DNA of 64,000 nt. It comes from Prochlorococcus sp. AG-409-P01. Its GTDB lineage: Bacteria > Cyanobacteriota > Cyanobacteriia > PCC-6307 > Cyanobiaceae. Positions within the stretch are counted from its first letter, which is position 1, and each line of letters opens with the position of its first letter. Made by a program: the position numbers and the translations under genes. This document shows positions 62,364-64,000 of the stretch, one piece after another. The stretch lies in the NCBI GenBank assembly GCA_003215335.1, contig QCKM01000004.1, forward strand, positions 116,643 through 180,642, given 5' to 3'. Below the pieces are notes generated by a model that worked only from the letters and a program-made list of their open reading frames with translations, searched no databases and had not been told where the DNA came from.

Positions 62364-62404
62364 TTAAATTGCTGTGACAAGCCATCACATTGGCAACAGG
62401 TAGG

Positions 62405-62463
62405 CTTACACCTCAGGTCAATTCCCTCGTAGCCTGAGTAAGACAACCTTCCTAGACAACCTT
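62405..62463 (+). promoter_or_regulatory. Structured leader upstream of the Psb30-like gene
   Basis: CTTA (62405-62408) with CTCAGG (62412-62417) pairs with CCTGAG (62433-62438) and TAAG (62439-62442), ten pairs with a three-base bulge. It is followed by a direct repeat AGACAACCTT at 62441-62450 and 62454-62463. The hairpin ends about 50 bases before the ATG at 62491. It may be a leader structure controlling this tiny photosystem gene, or a separate transcript end. Confidence 0.4.
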
Positions 62464-62490
62464 CACTCACACTAGGACTTATTTCACATC

Positions 62491-62574
62491 ATGGGTAATC
62501 TCCTTCCTTTTGTTGTATTAGCTCTGGCTGGTCCGGCGATAATCGCTTTGATTTTCTATCGCCGAGGTTTCTAA
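62491..62574 (+). CDS. psb30: Psb30/Ycf12-like photosystem II small subunit
   Basis: This is a 27-residue single-helix peptide. It starts MGNLLPFVVLALAGPAIIAL and ends in a F-Y-R-R-G-F tail; the whole middle is one membrane helix and the C-terminus is basic. The A-G-P-x-I-I core followed by a positive Arg pair fits Psb30 (Ycf12), a low-mass subunit at the edge of photosystem II. Such genes are routinely missed because of their length. There is no good purine-rich ribosome site, but the frame is clean and begins with ATG. Position in other genomes would confirm it. Confidence 0.72.
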   Translation: MGNLLPFVVLALAGPAIIALIFYRRGF

Positions 62575-62575
62575 A

Positions 62576-62592
62576 GGTCTTTTGCTAAGACC
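62576..62592 (+). terminator. Hairpin after psb30
   Basis: GGTCTT (62576-62581), TTGCT, AAGACC (62587-62592) is an exact hairpin starting right after the psb30 stop. No T-run follows. It may define the 3' end of the short psb30 mRNA. Confidence 0.45.
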
Positions 62593-62647
62593 GGATCAGT
62601 TTCAAAACAACTTTTCCCTCAACTAGGCCAACTTCTGCGTAACTTGC

Positions 62648-64000
62648 TTAAGGAACAAGCCCTAGCACTAGGGAAGCTTCCTCAAGAAGTTTTTTAACGT
62701 GAATATTTTTTGCTCTTTGGTCCGGACAGTTGAGCTCTCCGGTCTCTAGGATTTTTGTTTTTAATTCTTCTCCTATGTCATTTACAAGAACAAATTCTGT
62801 TCTTCCTTTCTCAATACAGCGATAGGTTCTTTCACCTCTCATCAACATGATCTCCTCTTGATGCTCTCGCAACGATCTGATTTCTAATTGCAGCTCCTCT
62901 TTCCCATTCCATCTATTGATGTTTATGCAATAGGCAATGTCAATAAACCTTGGCACTTTGATTTGACCTGTCCATCGCCATGCAATGGCAATTTTTATTG
63001 AATCATTCTGTGATATCAATAATTTCAAGTGTCCTCCTCTAAGTATTTGTTGGTTAATCACCTCACAATTTCTTGACCAGAAAGTAGGTAATGGATTTCC
63101 AATGCCAAATGGGGATAATTGTTGAATTCCTTGCCAAAGTTCCGAGTTAATTTCGTTTAAACGTAAAAAGGCTTCAGGTGCTACTGGAAGTTGCCTTGTT
63201 GGGCTATGTAACCACTCTGTTGCAAGAATATTAAGCTCTTTATGAAGAGCTCCTATATTTTCGGCTTTAATATTGAACCCACCAGCAGCTCGATGGCCGC
63301 CATGGCTTTCTAATAGATGTGAACATTGAGTAAGCGCCTTGTCTACATAAAAGCCATCTGGTGCCCTTACTGAAGCTCTGAATTGACCATTTCCTTGACT
63401 AGCTAATAATGCTGTTGGCCTGTGAAACTTCTCTACCAACCTACTAGCAACTATTCCAATAACTCCTTGGTGCCAGTGACTCTGGGCTATTAATATAAAA
63501 GGGCTTATTTCATCTTTATCGGCTTCTAAAATTGCTAAGGCTTCAGCTTCAATTGAATCAGATAACTCTCTTCTGGTTCGGTTAAGGGCATCACATTCTT
63601 TTGCAAGGTTCATAGCTTTTTCAGAATCTTGCTCAGTCAGCAATTCAACTATTAATTTTGGTTCACCTAAACGACCTACGGCATTAATACGTGGTGCGAT
63701 TTGAAAACCAATATCTTCAGCTGTAAGTCTTCGTTCTCCAATTCCTGAAAGTTGTATTAATGCTTTTAAGCCTTTGCAGGCTGTTAAATGTAAATTTCCA
63801 GTACCTTCCTTAACCCAAATTCGATTTGCACCCGTTAACGGTGCCATATCAGCAACAGTTCCTATGCAAAATAGATCCATAGAATTTTTAATTGCTTCTT
63901 TGCATTGCATTTCCTTTGCCAGGTTTGATGCAAGTAAAAATGCCAATCCAACACCGGCTAATGATCTATATGAAGAATCTTTTGGAGTTTTACTAGGATG
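62648..64000 (-). CDS. recJ: Single-stranded-DNA-specific exonuclease RecJ, C-terminal part (cut by window edge)
   Basis: RecJ degrades single-stranded DNA 5' to 3' in recombination and repair. The window holds the C-terminal ~450 residues. After the edge the frame reads through SYRSLAGVGLAFLLA with no stop. FCIGTVADMAPLTGANR is the later DHH-domain motif. The DHHA1 domain contains SHWHQGVIGIVASRLVE and HGGHRAAGGF near the middle. The C-terminal OB-type domain follows and ends LGLVP at 62648. The N-terminal DHH motifs that bind Mn2+ lie beyond base 64000. Confidence 0.94.
   Translation of the reverse strand, partial: HPSKTPKDSSYRSLAGVGLAFLLASNLAKEMQCKEAIKNSMDLFCIGTVADMAPLTGANRIWVKEGTGNLHLTACKGLKALIQLSGIGERRLTAEDIGFQIAPRINAVGRLGEPKLIVELLTEQDSEKAMNLAKECDALNRTRRELSDSIEAEALAILEADKDEISPFILIAQSHWHQGVIGIVASRLVEKFHRPTALLASQGNGQFRASVRAPDGFYVDKALTQCSHLLESHGGHRAAGGFNIKAENIGALHKELNILATEWLHSPTRQLPVAPEAFLRLNEINSELWQGIQQLSPFGIGNPLPTFWSRNCEVINQQILRGGHLKLLISQNDSIKIAIAWRWTGQIKVPRFIDIAYCININRWNGKEELQLEIRSLREHQEEIMLMRGERTYRCIEKGRTEFVLVNDIGEELKTKILETGELNCPDQRAKNIHVKKLLEEASLVLGLVP

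Noticed and set aside
1..64000. tRNA genes, rRNA genes, CRISPR arrays or transposases
   Set aside because: I looked for T-loop motifs in the gaps, regular spaced repeats, and transposase or integrase motifs on both strands, and saw none. A dedicated tRNA scan would be decisive.

Overview
The window looks like chromosome from a marine picocyanobacterium, most likely a low-light-adapted Prochlorococcus. Reasons: AT-rich base composition with very tight gene packing; chlorophyll and photosystem genes (chlH, a Psb30-like peptide, a Psb32/TLP18.3-like protein, a CPP1-like chaperone); many families confined to cyanobacteria (DUF2949, DUF3038/DUF4335, DUF3531, DUF2996, DUF92/VTE6); a B12-dependent monomeric class II ribonucleotide reductase; and a 6S (Yfr7) RNA directly downstream of purK. 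The strain cannot be fixed from sequence reading alone.

Left part (1-35.7 kb) is mostly core metabolism. In order: chlH (cut by the left edge), dapB, a UbiH-type monooxygenase, small cyanobacterial families, nrdJ, a methyltransferase, prfC, CPP1-like, hslO, an orphan ABC ATPase, rsmE and a DUF92 phytyl-phosphate-kinase-like gene. Then comes a minus-strand run, aspC-phnD-phnC-phnE (phosphonate/phosphite-type uptake with a double-length permease) followed by an SGNH hydrolase. Next are a family 4 uracil-DNA glycosylase, ispG, ctpA, nadA, a metallophosphoesterase without a usable standard start codon, a Psb32-like gene, midA, aroB, purK and the 6S RNA.

Middle part (36.1-51.4 kb) is an accessory, more AT-rich surface-glycan island. 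It holds a GDP-mannose 4,6-dehydratase and a perosamine-synthase-like aminotransferase; a CMP-sugar synthetase (NeuA-like) and a nonulosonate synthase (NeuB-like) coupled to a sugar formyltransferase; a TIM-barrel isomerase-like protein; an AsnB-type amidotransferase; a glycosyltransferase; a HisH/HisF/WbpG-like trio of the acetamidino-sugar type; and a Gfo/Idh/MocA oxidoreductase. An M48 peptidase and a small secreted protein sit inside it. My inference is that the island builds an unusual formylated and amidinated glycan. Several steps to its precursors are not in the window. There are no transposases, integrases, tRNAs or CRISPR arrays.

Right part (51.4-64 kb) returns to core genes: a protein with a duplicated C-terminal motif, TerC, fmt, tldE/tldD, DUF2996, an acidic membrane protein, ubiX, a degenerate RNB-domain protein with an S1 domain, a two-gene TMEM165/GDT1 transporter, a YkgJ-type cysteine cluster protein, a 27-residue Psb30-like peptide and the C-terminal part of recJ (cut by the right edge).
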